A DNA stretch of 64,000 nt, taken from NCBI GenBank assembly GCA_027490465.1, contig JAIXXZ010000018.1:1-64000 (forward strand), in the 5' to 3' direction. Numbering within the stretch: position 1 is the first letter of the stretch; each line of letters opens with the position of its first letter. The translations under genes were made by a program, and so were the position numbers. A model generated the notes under the pieces. It made no database searches. It was not told the origin of the DNA and saw nothing but the letters and a program-made list of their open reading frames with translations. The DNA comes from Oxalobacteraceae bacterium (lineage in GTDB: Bacteria > Pseudomonadota > Gammaproteobacteria > Burkholderiales > Burkholderiaceae_D). Below, in pieces: positions 11,090 to 21,597 of the stretch.

Positions 11090-11296
11090 ATGGAACTGGA
11101 TGAACGACTGATAAATCTCGAGATGAAGCTCGCCAGTCAGGATGATCTTCTCGATACCCTGAATCAGACGATCTATCGTCAGCAGAAAAAAATTGATGAG
11201 CTAGATGCGCTCTGTGCAGCGCTGGCGCGTCGCATGACCGAATTACCCACACAGGCAAGCGGAACGCTACCGCACGACAAGCCACCGCATTACTAA
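11090..11296 (+). CDS. slyX: SlyX family protein
   Basis: 68-residue coiled-coil protein. The pattern DERLINLEMKLASQDDLLDT, then LNQTIYRQQKKIDEL and a C-terminal PPHY, is diagnostic for SlyX. Its cellular role is not settled. It lies 10 bases after the RES toxin gene and 4 bases before the DUF2288 gene, so it may share a transcript. Confidence 0.9.
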   Translation: MELDERLINLEMKLASQDDLLDTLNQTIYRQQKKIDELDALCAALARRMTELPTQASGTLPHDKPPHY

Positions 11297-11300
11297 TCTA

Positions 11301-11630
11301 ATGATGAACGAAAAAATTCTCGCTTCATTGCGCGAGGAACTCAACGAACAAACAGCGCAAATGCACTGGCGTGAACTGCAGCGCTATTTCGCAGGCGGCA
11401 CCCTGATCAGTGTCGCACCCGAACTGGATCTCATTGATGTTGGCGCGCGCATCGCTGCCGATGACAAGGCAAGTGTGCAAGATTGGATGATGGCTGAACT
11501 CTTGCAAAGAGTGAGTGATGCCCAAGCCATGCAGTGGTTGGCGCAAGATGCCTTGTTATGGACGGTGGTGGTCAAGCCATGGATACTCGTGCAGCATGAA
11601 CGTCGAGTACCGCCGAATGCTGCCCACTGA
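11301..11630 (+). CDS. DUF2288 family protein
   Basis: 109-residue soluble protein. The segments WRELQRYFAGGTLISVAPEL, LIDVGARIAADDKASVQDWM and LWTVVVKPWILVQ match the DUF2288 family of short gammaproteobacterial and betaproteobacterial proteins with no known function. Two adjacent ATGs (11301, 11304) could start it. It is close behind slyX. Confidence 0.85.
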   Translation: MMNEKILASLREELNEQTAQMHWRELQRYFAGGTLISVAPELDLIDVGARIAADDKASVQDWMMAELLQRVSDAQAMQWLAQDALLWTVVVKPWILVQHERRVPPNAAH

Positions 11631-11661
11631 TGCGTGAATGTCTTGAAGTGCGGGTGAGCCC

Positions 11662-12426
11662 ATGAGTATCAGCTGGTTCTTTACGAATTTGCTGGCGGCT
11701 TTTTTGTTACCGCCACTGTCTCTGGTGCTCTTGGGCTGCCTGGGCTGGTGGCTCGCCAGGCGTTTCCGATTTGCCGGAAACACCATCATCATTACGTCAA
11801 TCGCGCTGCTGCTGGCCTTGTCCACCGGTGCCGGGTCGCGTTTACTGGTGGCGCCATTGGAAAACCGTTCGCTACCAGTACCCAATCCCAAAATGGTCGA
11901 TGCAAAGGCGATTGTGATTCTTGGTGGTGGACGTTCGTTTGCCGCGCCTGAAGATGACAACCGGGATCAACCGAGTGCACAGACACTTGCGCGCTTGCGC
12001 CATGGCGCACGCCTCTACCGCATGACGGGCCTGCCCATACTCGTCAGTGGTGGCGCGCCTGACCGCGGCGGAGAGAGCGAGGCTGCCGTGATGGCGAGGG
12101 CCTTGCGCGAGGATTTCCATATCCCTGTGCGCTGGATTGAAGGCACGTCCGAAAACACGGCGCAAAATGCCACGCACGCAGCGACGATATTGAGGGAGGC
12201 GGGTATTGATCGCGTATTGCTCGTCACCGATGCCATGCATATGTCGCGTGCGATGCAGATATTTTCCAAAACCAGTTTGATGGTGGTGCCTGCGCCGACG
12301 GATTTTCGGTCACGTAAGCCTTTATCTGTGGCCGATTTCATTCCTTCTGCAGGAGGTCTTCAAACCAGCCATTACGCCTTGCATGAATGGATAGGCTTGG
12401 TCTGGTATCGGCTCAGACATGTTTAA
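11662..12426 (+). CDS. YdcF/ElyC-like DUF218 membrane protein
   Basis: 254-residue protein with two N-terminal membrane segments (about residues 8-32 and 39-55), followed by a DUF218 domain: KAIVILGGGRSF, LVSGGAPDRGGESEA, EGTSENTAQNA and LLVTDAMHMSRAM. Relatives such as ElyC and SanA affect envelope integrity and peptidoglycan precursor metabolism. It starts 31 bases after the DUF2288 gene and ends before a strong terminator. Confidence 0.88.
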   Translation: MSISWFFTNLLAAFLLPPLSLVLLGCLGWWLARRFRFAGNTIIITSIALLLALSTGAGSRLLVAPLENRSLPVPNPKMVDAKAIVILGGGRSFAAPEDDNRDQPSAQTLARLRHGARLYRMTGLPILVSGGAPDRGGESEAAVMARALREDFHIPVRWIEGTSENTAQNATHAATILREAGIDRVLLVTDAMHMSRAMQIFSKTSLMVVPAPTDFRSRKPLSVADFIPSAGGLQTSHYALHEWIGLVWYRLRHV

Positions 12427-12482
12427 GTTGAGCTTGCTATGTCGTTCCGAATTGGCATGAGCAATACAGGCGATTCACAAAT

Positions 12483-12520
12483 AAAAATCCCGGCATGTAC
12501 ATCACAAGCCGGGATTTTTT
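12483..12520. terminator. Bidirectional rho-independent terminator
   Basis: AAAAATCCCGGC (12483-12494) pairs with GCCGGGATTTTT (12508-12519) around a 13-base loop, giving T runs on both strands. It separates the plus-strand ydcF-like gene from the minus-strand cytochrome gene. Confidence 0.92.
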
Positions 12521-12538
12521 GTCAGAGCAAATAAAGCT

Positions 12539-13048
12539 TTATTTTGCTGCAGGTTCCTTGAATTTTGCACCACTCGCGTTAGCCATGTGGACGACAGCGC
12601 GTGCGACTTCAAGATCATCAAGATCAGGATTGCCGCCTTTGGCGGGCATACCGCGAATGCCTTTGATCGCATGCGATACCAATGTGTCGTAGCCCTGCGT
12701 AACGCGCTTGGACCATGCGCCGCTGTCGCCCATTTTCGGTGCGCCGGCAGCACCACTGCCATGACAGGCAACGCACGCAGCGTTATAAACCTCAGCGCCT
12801 GCCTTGAGCTGGCGTTGTGCGCTTGCATCGACCAGCGTGAACCCTTCATCAGCGACCGGCTTCAAACGCGCCGCTATCGCTTCGGGTGATTGTGCATTGG
12901 AACCTGCGCCGACTTTGGGTGCGCTGCCTACATATTGCACCAGCAATACGATCACAACAATTGGAATGACAAAACCGGCCACAACGGCGGCGATTAATTG
13001 CTTTGGTGTTTTAATAACGGATTCGTGCTCGTCGTGCGCGTCGCTCAT
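12539..13048 (-). CDS. Membrane-anchored cytochrome c5 family protein
   Basis: 169-residue c-type cytochrome for periplasmic electron transfer. One N-terminal membrane anchor (about residues 19-41) is followed by a single haem motif, CVACH, in AEVYNAACVACHGSGAAGAP. The likely axial methionine is in GIRGMPAKGG. The start ATG has a GAGGA ribosome-binding site. It could donate to a terminal oxidase or photosynthetic electron transfer; the partner is unknown. Confidence 0.93.
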   Translation of the reverse strand: MSDAHDEHESVIKTPKQLIAAVVAGFVIPIVVIVLLVQYVGSAPKVGAGSNAQSPEAIAARLKPVADEGFTLVDASAQRQLKAGAEVYNAACVACHGSGAAGAPKMGDSGAWSKRVTQGYDTLVSHAIKGIRGMPAKGGNPDLDDLEVARAVVHMANASGAKFKEPAAK

Positions 13049-13242
13049 GATGTCCTCGGGGTATGTTCAGCCTGCTGCACGGTCGCCTTGCGACGTGTGA
13101 CCAGCCGGCTTGGCTAGCTAGGAATAACAAGGCCGTGATTATAGACGAAGCGCCACAATTTCACCCCGAGCCGTCGGCCGCTTCATGGACTGCCTGACCG
13201 AAACCCGGTATCCTTGCCGGTCTTCCGAAGTACCCAGACCGC

Positions 13243-13318
13243 GCGGCTGTAGCTCAGTGGATAGAGTATTGGCCTCCGAAGCCAAGGGTCGCTGGTTCGA
13301 TTCCAGCCAGCCGCGCCA
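13243..13318 (+). tRNA. tRNA-Arg (anticodon CCG)
   Basis: A complete 76-base cloverleaf. The acceptor GCGGCTG/CAGCCGC, D-arm GCTC...GAGT, anticodon arm TTGGC-CTCCGAA-GCCAA with anticodon CCG, and T-arm GCTGG-TTCGATT-CCAGC all pair. Discriminator G is followed by an encoded CCA. It reads CGG codons. Confidence 0.97.
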
Positions 13319-13331
13319 ACGCTCCTTGGGT

Positions 13332-13380
13332 GTGTTAGCGAGACATCGTTTGCACATCATTCCGGAGACATCGTTAACAC
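13332..13380. repeat. Short repeat structure, possible insertion-sequence end
   Basis: GTGTTA (13332-13337) and TAACAC (13375-13380) are inverted copies. They enclose two direct copies of GAGACATCGTT (13340-13350 and 13365-13375), 25 bases apart. This pattern, 14 bases after tRNA-Arg, resembles the multi-repeat termini of some IS481-like elements. No transposase gene is recognisable in 13381-13552, so any element is a remnant. Confidence 0.35.
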
Positions 13381-13552
13381 CCTGGCGTTGAATGGGATGA
13401 GCTCCATGCGGGCGCAGCGCTTGCAGCCTGCGTCAGCGGGATTCACCGCCATCTGATGTGCTCCCCATTTGCCATGCCATGCCGCCACCCTCATCCAGCG
13501 CCTGGCCCACGGGCTCAAATTGATCGAAAGCCGCTGCCAACCGCGGTCCGGC

Positions 13553-14506
13553 TTACTTTTCAGTCCGCAGTAGCTTAAATCGGAAAGGCGTCACCGCGTC
13601 AGTGGTATCGACGTCAATCAGTACGGCGTCGGCTTCACGCTCACCCGGCACAACCACCCGAACAAGCTGGCGGAGGGGCTTGCCACTGGCATCTTTGAGT
13701 GGATTGTCGATCAGATACTGGTGTGTATCCCCCTGGATCAGCAGTACTGGCTTACCCCACGCGGCGACTTCTTCCGCCAGTGCGACATTCCAGCGCACGA
13801 ATCCCGAGCCCTTTCGTGGTTCTCCGAAAAACGTGTCTGCCTGCATAGCCAGTACGATCGCCACATCCATGTTGGCCCTGGCCTCGGCAAAAGTCTCCCG
13901 TAGCCACGCGATATTTGCGTGTTCGCGCGCAGCAAACTCGCTGGAGGATGGCAGTCCGGGTTGCAGATTGTTGTTTGAACCCACCAAGTGCAGGGTTGCA
14001 AAGCGCACTTTGCCTTGCGACCAGCGACGATTTTCTACATAGGACGTAAATGATTTTTGGCTTGACTGTGTCTGCAAGCTCAGCCGTTGTTTCCCCAGAC
14101 TTTCATTCGACGCAAAAAACAGCTGACGAATTTTTTCCAGTCGCTCCAGCGGATCGTAGCGGCCATTGTTGAGTCGGTGGCAGTCTGTCCATTCATTGTC
14201 GCCAGGTGTGTAAACCAGCGCGCGATTAAATCGATCGAATAGCTGTCGTACGCTCAGAAAAGTTTCATCCGAGCAGACAGTGCTGCCGGATTTGATGTCG
14301 CCCACGTGTATCGTGAACGCCAGTGACTGCGTATTAATTTTGTCAATCAGCGCGGCGAATTCTTCATGCGGTCCGTAGGGAACGTCGCCAATGGCGGCGA
14401 AAGTAAATGACTGGGCGAATCCTGAGACAGGAAAAATCAGCGCGCTTGTCAACGCCAAGGCGCCGAAGGTTCTGGAAGCAAGCATGAGCGGGTCCGGTGA
14501 TGACAT
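13553..14506 (-). CDS. Secreted calcineurin-like metallophosphatase
   Basis: 317-residue protein with an N-terminal signal sequence (hydrophobic to about residue 31, cleavage after GFAQ). Metal-binding motifs appear in order: GDVPYG, HVGDIKSG, then TPGDNEWTDC in place of the usual GNHE, and QGDTHQY near the C-terminus. This makes it a periplasmic phosphoesterase of unknown substrate. An internal ATG seven codons in is an equally possible start. It is separate from its neighbours. Confidence 0.8.
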   Translation of the reverse strand: MSSPDPLMLASRTFGALALTSALIFPVSGFAQSFTFAAIGDVPYGPHEEFAALIDKINTQSLAFTIHVGDIKSGSTVCSDETFLSVRQLFDRFNRALVYTPGDNEWTDCHRLNNGRYDPLERLEKIRQLFFASNESLGKQRLSLQTQSSQKSFTSYVENRRWSQGKVRFATLHLVGSNNNLQPGLPSSSEFAAREHANIAWLRETFAEARANMDVAIVLAMQADTFFGEPRKGSGFVRWNVALAEEVAAWGKPVLLIQGDTHQYLIDNPLKDASGKPLRQLVRVVVPGEREADAVLIDVDTTDAVTPFRFKLLRTEK

Positions 14507-14554
14507 CGTGCATCGGAGTGATGCCTAAATGACCCGCGGATTTTACCGAACATT

Positions 14555-15277
14555 TTAGAATCGATAGCCTACCATCACGCGGCCCACAGTCGATTTGAGA
14601 TGCAAGTTCTCACTGCTATACGCCGTTGGTATGGCCGGGTCACCTACGCTAGCCGTGAACTGGTTGAACCGTATGCTTTCCACTTCAACCCGCAAGAACA
14701 AGATTTTTTCAAAGGTGGTCTGCAAACCGAGCCCGATGCCGGTACCGTTCAGGCTGCCGCCACCAGCAAATGAGGTGATCGTGTTGCATGTCCCGTTATT
14801 GCAGTCGAGCCACAAATCGGATCGGCCGCTGACATAAGCCTGGTGATGCGACAAGGACAGATAGGCCAACGTGGCATCACTAATGCGCATCGCCGGTTTG
14901 ACTGCAACAAACCAATGTCGCTTGAATCGCCATTCCCGGTCAATTTCGCTGGAGTAGCCATTTTGCGCAATCAGCACAGCATCCGTCGAAAATTGGGTAC
15001 TGCTCCCTACATCCTTGCCCGCCTCTAGCATGACGAGATACTTTGGTCCCAATGGGTAGAGATAGCCGACCGCGATGGTGCCTCGAAACTCGGTCTTGCC
15101 CGAATCGGTCTTCAGGGTGGACGGCAGACTGTCCAGCCCGACTAAACCCGAGTCCCCGGCAGTTGTGGCATAAGAGGCCATCCCGGCCGCCATATAAAAA
15201 CCGGGCTTGTCGGTGGCCAAAGCCGGCAGAGTCGTTGCGATAGCAAGTAAAAAAACACAGCATTTTCTCCAATGCAT
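14555..15277 (-). CDS. Putative outer-membrane beta-barrel protein
   Basis: 240-residue protein starting MHWRKCCVFLLAIATTLPAL, a signal peptide with cleavage near ALAT. The mature part alternates short amphipathic strands (GTIAVGYLYPLG, YLVMLEAGKDVG, TLAYLSLSHHQAYV) and ends in VGRVMVGYRF, a C-terminal aromatic typical of beta-barrels. Two cysteines (DCNNGTC) could form an extracellular loop disulfide. Function unknown; it is best described as a porin-like or OmpW-like small barrel. Confidence 0.7.
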   Translation of the reverse strand: MHWRKCCVFLLAIATTLPALATDKPGFYMAAGMASYATTAGDSGLVGLDSLPSTLKTDSGKTEFRGTIAVGYLYPLGPKYLVMLEAGKDVGSSTQFSTDAVLIAQNGYSSEIDREWRFKRHWFVAVKPAMRISDATLAYLSLSHHQAYVSGRSDLWLDCNNGTCNTITSFAGGGSLNGTGIGLGLQTTFEKILFLRVEVESIRFNQFTASVGDPAIPTAYSSENLHLKSTVGRVMVGYRF

Positions 15278-15442
15278 AGTCGCAACCTCAAATTTGTTGT
15301 CGAGATAGCAATCTAGCACTGGGGTATGGCCTGGCGGATACCAGCGATGCGTTACTGCTGGTCGCTTTACAACCGACTTGTATGCATGGGGGTAAGCTCG
15401 CGTGGCATCTGCAACGCAAGGCGTGAAAAAACGACGCGGGCG

Positions 15443-16369
15443 CTACTTCCTGCGCATCAGTCCTGCCAAACGCCCAAGGTAGTCCCGGCATCGGAGATAG
15501 TCGCCCGGCATTACGGACTGGCAATCCAGTCTGGCGCGTGCAAAGTCCACATCGCCGACGAGGGCCACGGACCATTCGATATAACGATTGAGCAGGGCAT
15601 CCAGTTGCGCCGGATTTGTGTGCGCGCGCCACTCGCTCTCACTGAGCTGCAGCAAGGCGTACAGTGGTGCAGGGTCGTGGAACGGTATCTGGCCCAGCGT
15701 ACGAAACACGGCGGGTATTTGCTGACGGTTGTTGTCGATGATGCTGTCGATATCGGCGAGGTGCAAGCGACAGGCTATTTCGGTATGCGCGTTTTGGCAG
15801 GTATCACGAATACCGCCAAATACTTTTGAGATGGGATAGAGCGAATAATGATCCGGAAGAAAGCGCTCAATGACCTCGTGTATCCAATCCCAGTGCACGG
15901 TGAGCGCCGACGCCAAGGTGGGTGCGTCCAATACCGTCATTGCATTGAGCACAGCGCTGTCGCGAAAAGGGAGTTGTGCAGGGCGTAAAAGCACAGGTAG
16001 CCGCGCTCTCGACTTCATCGCTGCCTTGCCCTTCTTTTTCATTTGAAACGACAGGAAATCCATGTACAGGCGACATGCGGTGGGCTCTTTCTGTTGTGTG
16101 CATCCCTGTCGCATTGCGTCAAAAAACAATGACGATGATGTGATCTTCGCCCGCAATGGCACAAACATCGCCAGCGTGCGTTCTATCCGGGGCCAGTCCT
16201 GCCGTATTGCTGATTCGAACGCTGTGTCATCGCCCGCCAACAAAGCATCCAGCGGACGAGGATCCCGGTAGGGCAGGTCAGCCAGCGCGAAGCTTTGTGC
16301 TTGCGCCATCAGGCAGAGAAATGACAGCCATCCCAGCGTTATCGACAGCAGATATCGTTGCAATCGCAT
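15443..16369 (-). CDS. Secreted protein of three internal repeats, unknown function
   Basis: 308-residue protein with a signal peptide (MRLQRYLLSITLGWLSFLC, cleavage after AQA). I chose ATG 16369 because AAGGA lies 8 bases upstream, although the frame is open to 16585. Three repeats of about 80-100 residues follow. Each begins with a motif such as LPYRDPRPLDALL, LPFRDSAVLNAM or IPFHDPAPLYALL. In each, a tryptophan-containing helix is followed by a cysteine pair with a shared ending (C..ACRLYMDFL, C..ACRLHLADI, C..RCRDYLGRL). The paired cysteines suggest periplasmic disulfides. I do not recognise the family. Confidence 0.7.
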   Translation of the reverse strand: MRLQRYLLSITLGWLSFLCLMAQAQSFALADLPYRDPRPLDALLAGDDTAFESAIRQDWPRIERTLAMFVPLRAKITSSSLFFDAMRQGCTQQKEPTACRLYMDFLSFQMKKKGKAAMKSRARLPVLLRPAQLPFRDSAVLNAMTVLDAPTLASALTVHWDWIHEVIERFLPDHYSLYPISKVFGGIRDTCQNAHTEIACRLHLADIDSIIDNNRQQIPAVFRTLGQIPFHDPAPLYALLQLSESEWRAHTNPAQLDALLNRYIEWSVALVGDVDFARARLDCQSVMPGDYLRCRDYLGRLAGLMRRK

Positions 16370-16446
16370 GCGCAGCATCCTTATTCGCTCATGAGCACTC
16401 ATGTCCCATGATCGCGATATCGATGCGTACTGACCTTGAGCCGTAT

Positions 16447-17409
16447 CTAGCCGGCGATGAGCGGGCGTGTAATCAGATTTGGATAGAGCTCTTCGATGAT
16501 CGCTGCACCATGCTCCAGAACAAAGTAGCGGAAGGCCTCGGCAGACGAAGAGTGATTGCCGCGATTGAGTGCGACGACGTGCCAAGCCCGCGAGATGGGC
16601 GTGTCATCAATATCGAGGATTGCAATTTTGCCGTAGGCCTTTTCCAAACCTACGGTATGCAGAGACACGAATGAAATCCCCAGATTCGCCATCACCGCTT
16701 GCTTGATACTTTCTGTCGAGGACATTTCCATCGACACGCGCGGCGTCAGGCTATGGTCGTGCAAAAACCGCGACATGATGGCCCTCGTACCCGAACCCTC
16801 TTCGCGAGAAATCAGCTCTACCTGATTGAGCGCTACTGGCGAGATGCCCTGTTGTTTTGCCAGAGGATGATCCGGGCTCGCTATGAATGCATGCGGGTGG
16901 GGTGCAAAAGCTTCAATGCGCGTATCCAGATCGGCGGGTGTGCGGCCCATGATCGCAACATCAATATCACCATCACGCAGCAGCTCGACCATCTGATCAC
17001 GATTGCGTACCTCGATTTTGATTTGCAGTCCAAAATGTTCTTCTCGAAAGCGCGACAACAATTGCGGTACAAAATATTTCGCCGTGCTCACCAGCCCAAT
17101 CTTCAGCATGCCACCCTGACTGCCGCGCAGCTTGGATAGCATGACTTCGGCTTCGCGCAGGTTCAAGGCGACCCGTTTCACATACACCAGAAAGTACTCT
17201 CCCGCCGTCGTCAGCTCGACGCGTCGGCCCACCCGCGAGAACAGTGCCACCCCCAAATCGCCCTCAAGTTCCTTGATTTGCATCGAAATGGCGGGCGCGG
17301 TCAGATTTAATTCCGTTGCCGCTTTGCTAAAACTGGCATGCCGCGCCGCGCTCAAAAATATGCGGAGTTGGCGCATGCTCAGGTTTCTCAGCAGTTTTAG
17401 GCTTTTCAT
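16447..17409 (-). CDS. cbbR: LysR-type regulator of the cbb operon, CbbR
   Basis: 320-residue LysR-family activator. An N-terminal winged helix-turn-helix (MRQLRIFLSAARHASFSKAA and LNLTAPAISMQIKELE) is followed by a two-part effector-binding domain (GMLKIGLVSTAKYFVPQLLS). The sequence and its divergent position 199 bases from cbbL identify it as CbbR, which senses reduced metabolites such as RuBP or NADPH in relatives. ATG 17409 starts MKSLKLLRNLSM; a longer frame to 17445 is less likely. Confidence 0.95.
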   Translation of the reverse strand: MKSLKLLRNLSMRQLRIFLSAARHASFSKAATELNLTAPAISMQIKELEGDLGVALFSRVGRRVELTTAGEYFLVYVKRVALNLREAEVMLSKLRGSQGGMLKIGLVSTAKYFVPQLLSRFREEHFGLQIKIEVRNRDQMVELLRDGDIDVAIMGRTPADLDTRIEAFAPHPHAFIASPDHPLAKQQGISPVALNQVELISREEGSGTRAIMSRFLHDHSLTPRVSMEMSSTESIKQAVMANLGISFVSLHTVGLEKAYGKIAILDIDDTPISRAWHVVALNRGNHSSSAEAFRYFVLEHGAAIIEELYPNLITRPLIAG

Positions 17410-19090
<1,681 letters not shown>

Positions 19091-19117
19091 ATCAGAGACC
19101 TTACAAGGAGCATCATC

Positions 19118-19540
19118 ATGCGCATCACACAAGGACAATTTTCCTTTCTCCCGGATCTGACCGACGACGAGATTCGTGCACAAATCGATTACGCCATCAG
19201 CAAGGGCTGGGCTGTTTCCGTGGAATGGACGGATGATCCGCACCCGCGCAACTGCTACTGGAACATGTGGGGCATCCCCATGTTCCAAATCAAGGATGGC
19301 GCCGCAGCACTCTACGAAGTCAATGCGTGCCGCAAAGCGCATCCCGAGGTCTACATCAAGGTCAACGCGTTTGACAGCACGCGTGGCGTGGAATCCATGG
19401 TCATGAGTTTTATCGTTCAGCGCCCCAGCCATGAGCCAGGCTTTGGCTTGCAGCGCACCGAAGAGGCTGGTCGCATCATTCGCTACACCACGATCAGCTA
19501 TGCCACTCAGCGTCCGAGCGGCGAACGTTACTCGTCCTAA
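19118..19540 (+). CDS. cbbS: RuBisCO small subunit, red-type
   Basis: 140-residue small subunit of the L8S8 enzyme. It starts [19 protein letters not shown] and contains [20 protein letters not shown] and MWGIPMF. The C-terminal extension [16 protein letters not shown] is the hairpin that lines the central channel in red-type enzymes. It lies 27 bases after cbbL with an AAGGAG ribosome-binding site, and cbbX follows after 15 bases. Confidence 0.97.
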   Translation: MRITQGQFSFLPDLTDDEIRAQIDYAISKGWAVSVEWTDDPHPRNCYWNMWGIPMFQIKDGAAALYEVNACRKAHPEVYIKVNAFDSTRGVESMVMSFIVQRPSHEPGFGLQRTEEAGRIIRYTTISYATQRPSGERYSS

Positions 19541-19555
19541 GACAGGAGCCATGCC

Positions 19556-20467
19556 ATGAATGCGCCGACATCACCTGCCTCAATAGACTTGCAGCAAATA
19601 CTGCGTGACGCCGAGGTACAGCCAGTCATCGATCAGCTCGAAAACGAGCTGATCGGTCTGGCGCCGGTGAAAGCGCGCATTCGGGAAATCGCTGCCTTTC
19701 TCGTTGTCTCGCGTGCGCGCGCGGCAATGGGACTGGAAGCGGCAACCCCAAGTCTGCACATGTGTTTCACCGGTAACCCCGGCACGGGGAAAACGACCGT
19801 TGCCATGCGCATGGCTGAAATTCTGCACAGGCTAGGCTACGTAAGGAAAGGTCACGTCGTGTCGGTAACGCGTGATGATCTGGTCGGCCAGTACATCGGT
19901 CACACCGCGCCCAAGACAAAAGAAATCCTGAAGAAGGCCATGGGTGGTGTTCTTTTCATCGATGAAGCCTACTACCTGTATCGCCCTGAAAATGAGCGCG
20001 ACTACGGACAGGAAGCCATCGAAATTCTTTTGCAGGTGATGGAAAATCATCGTGACGACCTGGTTGTCATTCTTGCCGGTTACAAGGACAGAATGGATAC
20101 CTTCTTCCAGTCCAATCCGGGTATGTCATCGCGTATTGCGCATCACATTGATTTCCCCGACTACGGTGAGCCTGAGCTTTTGCAAATTGCCGGAAAAATG
20201 GTCGGTGCGATGAATTATCGCCTCGATGATGAGGCCAGCAAGGCGATGGATGAGTACATTCATCTGCGCCGCCAGCAGCCGCATTTTGCGAATGCACGTT
20301 CGATACGCAATGCCCTTGATCGCGCACGGCTGCGACAGGCAAACCGCCTGTTCCAGCTGGCCACGGAGGGCTCGGTCAGTGTCACTGCCGACGACTTGTC
20401 TACCCTCAGTGGCGCGGACATTCGCGCATCCCGGGTCTTCACTGGTGGACTCGCAGAAAAAAAATAA
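19556..20467 (+). CDS. cbbX: Red-type RuBisCO activase, AAA+ protein CbbX
   Basis: 303-residue AAA+ ATPase that remodels inhibited red-type RuBisCO by pulling the large-subunit C-terminus, after activation by RuBP. Walker A is in [12 protein letters not shown] (about residue 71), Walker B in [13 protein letters not shown], and sensor and arginine-finger regions follow ([17 protein letters not shown]). The [11 protein letters not shown] pore-loop region is typical of CbbX. Third gene of the cbb operon. Confidence 0.97.
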   Translation: MNAPTSPASIDLQQILRDAEVQPVIDQLENELIGLAPVKARIREIAAFLVVSRARAAMGLEAATPSLHMCFTGNPGTGKTTVAMRMAEILHRLGYVRKGHVVSVTRDDLVGQYIGHTAPKTKEILKKAMGGVLFIDEAYYLYRPENERDYGQEAIEILLQVMENHRDDLVVILAGYKDRMDTFFQSNPGMSSRIAHHIDFPDYGEPELLQIAGKMVGAMNYRLDDEASKAMDEYIHLRRQQPHFANARSIRNALDRARLRQANRLFQLATEGSVSVTADDLSTLSGADIRASRVFTGGLAEKK

Positions 20468-20479
20468 ACAGGAGGCAGC

Positions 20480-21547
20480 ATGCATCAAGGCCGCACGACT
20501 TTATCGAAGTTCCTGATTCAGCAGCTCAAGGGGTCGCCCGAGCAAAGTGATCTCGCCGCGCTGCTGGTGGATATCGCTGCTGCCGTCAAAGCCATCTCGG
20601 CCATGACAGCCAAAGGCGAACTGGGTGGCGTGCTGGGCAGTCTGGACAGCACCAATGTGCAAGGCGAGACACAGAAAAAACTCGATGTCATGTCCGATCG
20701 GGCTTTCATCAATACCTTTTCGATGGGTGGCTTGGTTGCGGGTCTTGCGTCCGAAGAAAATGACGATCCCATAGAAATCGATCCGCAGGATGGCAGCGGT
20801 CGCTTTCTCGCGGTGTTCGATCCGCTGGATGGATCTTCCAATATTGACGTGAATGTGTCTGTCGGTTCCATATTTTCGGTGCTGAGGGCGCCTGAGGGTC
20901 GTGCGCCAGTGATCACCGACTATCTGCGTCCTGGTAATCATCAGCTCGCTGCAGGCTATGCAATCTACGGCCCATCCACGATGTTTGTGCTCACGGTCGG
21001 TAAAGGCACGCACGGCTTCACTCTGGATCGTGAAGTAGGTAACTTCATCCTCACACATCCGCATGTGCAGATCCCCGAGGACACCAGCGAATTTGCGATC
21101 AACGCCAGCAATGAGCGCTTCTGGGAGCCGCCGGTGCAGCGCTATGTCGCCGAATGTAAAAACGGCCGTACTGATGTGCGTGGACGTGACTTCAACATGC
21201 GCTGGATTGCCAGCATGGTGGCAGATATTCATCGCATTCTCATGCGCGGTGGTGTTTTCATGTACCCGCGCGATACCAAAGATCTATCCAAACAAGGTCG
21301 TCTGCGTTTGATGTACGAAGCCAATCCGATGAGCTTTGTCGTTCAGCAGGCTGGCGGCATAGGATCAACCGGGCGCACGCGCATTCTCGATATCGAACCC
21401 GAGCACATTCATCAGCGTGTGCCGGTCATTATCGGCTCCCGCAATGAGGTCGAGCGGCTCGAGCGCTATCACCGAGAATATGACAGCGGTACCGATGAAA
21501 AATACAGCTCACCCTTGTTTCAGGAGCGCTCGCTTTTTGCGAGCTGA
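20480..21547 (+). CDS. cbbF: Class I fructose-1,6-bisphosphatase
   Basis: Hydrolyses fructose 1,6-bisphosphate, and possibly sedoheptulose bisphosphate, in the Calvin cycle. The 355-residue protein has the metal-binding motif DPLDGSSNIDVNVSVG and the C-terminal YEANPMSFVVQQAGG segment. The start is 12 bases after cbbX with an AGGAGG ribosome-binding site. Operon position supports a Calvin-cycle rather than gluconeogenic copy. Confidence 0.96.
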   Translation: MHQGRTTLSKFLIQQLKGSPEQSDLAALLVDIAAAVKAISAMTAKGELGGVLGSLDSTNVQGETQKKLDVMSDRAFINTFSMGGLVAGLASEENDDPIEIDPQDGSGRFLAVFDPLDGSSNIDVNVSVGSIFSVLRAPEGRAPVITDYLRPGNHQLAAGYAIYGPSTMFVLTVGKGTHGFTLDREVGNFILTHPHVQIPEDTSEFAINASNERFWEPPVQRYVAECKNGRTDVRGRDFNMRWIASMVADIHRILMRGGVFMYPRDTKDLSKQGRLRLMYEANPMSFVVQQAGGIGSTGRTRILDIEPEHIHQRVPVIIGSRNEVERLERYHREYDSGTDEKYSSPLFQERSLFAS

Positions 21548-21597
21548 TCGACGCGACGTCACCTTTGCTTTGAAAATTCAACTGTCGGGAGACTTCT

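Noticed and set aside
13139-13360. Open frame on the minus strand across tRNA-Arg
   Set aside because: It is the antisense of the tRNA gene, a well-known source of false proteins.
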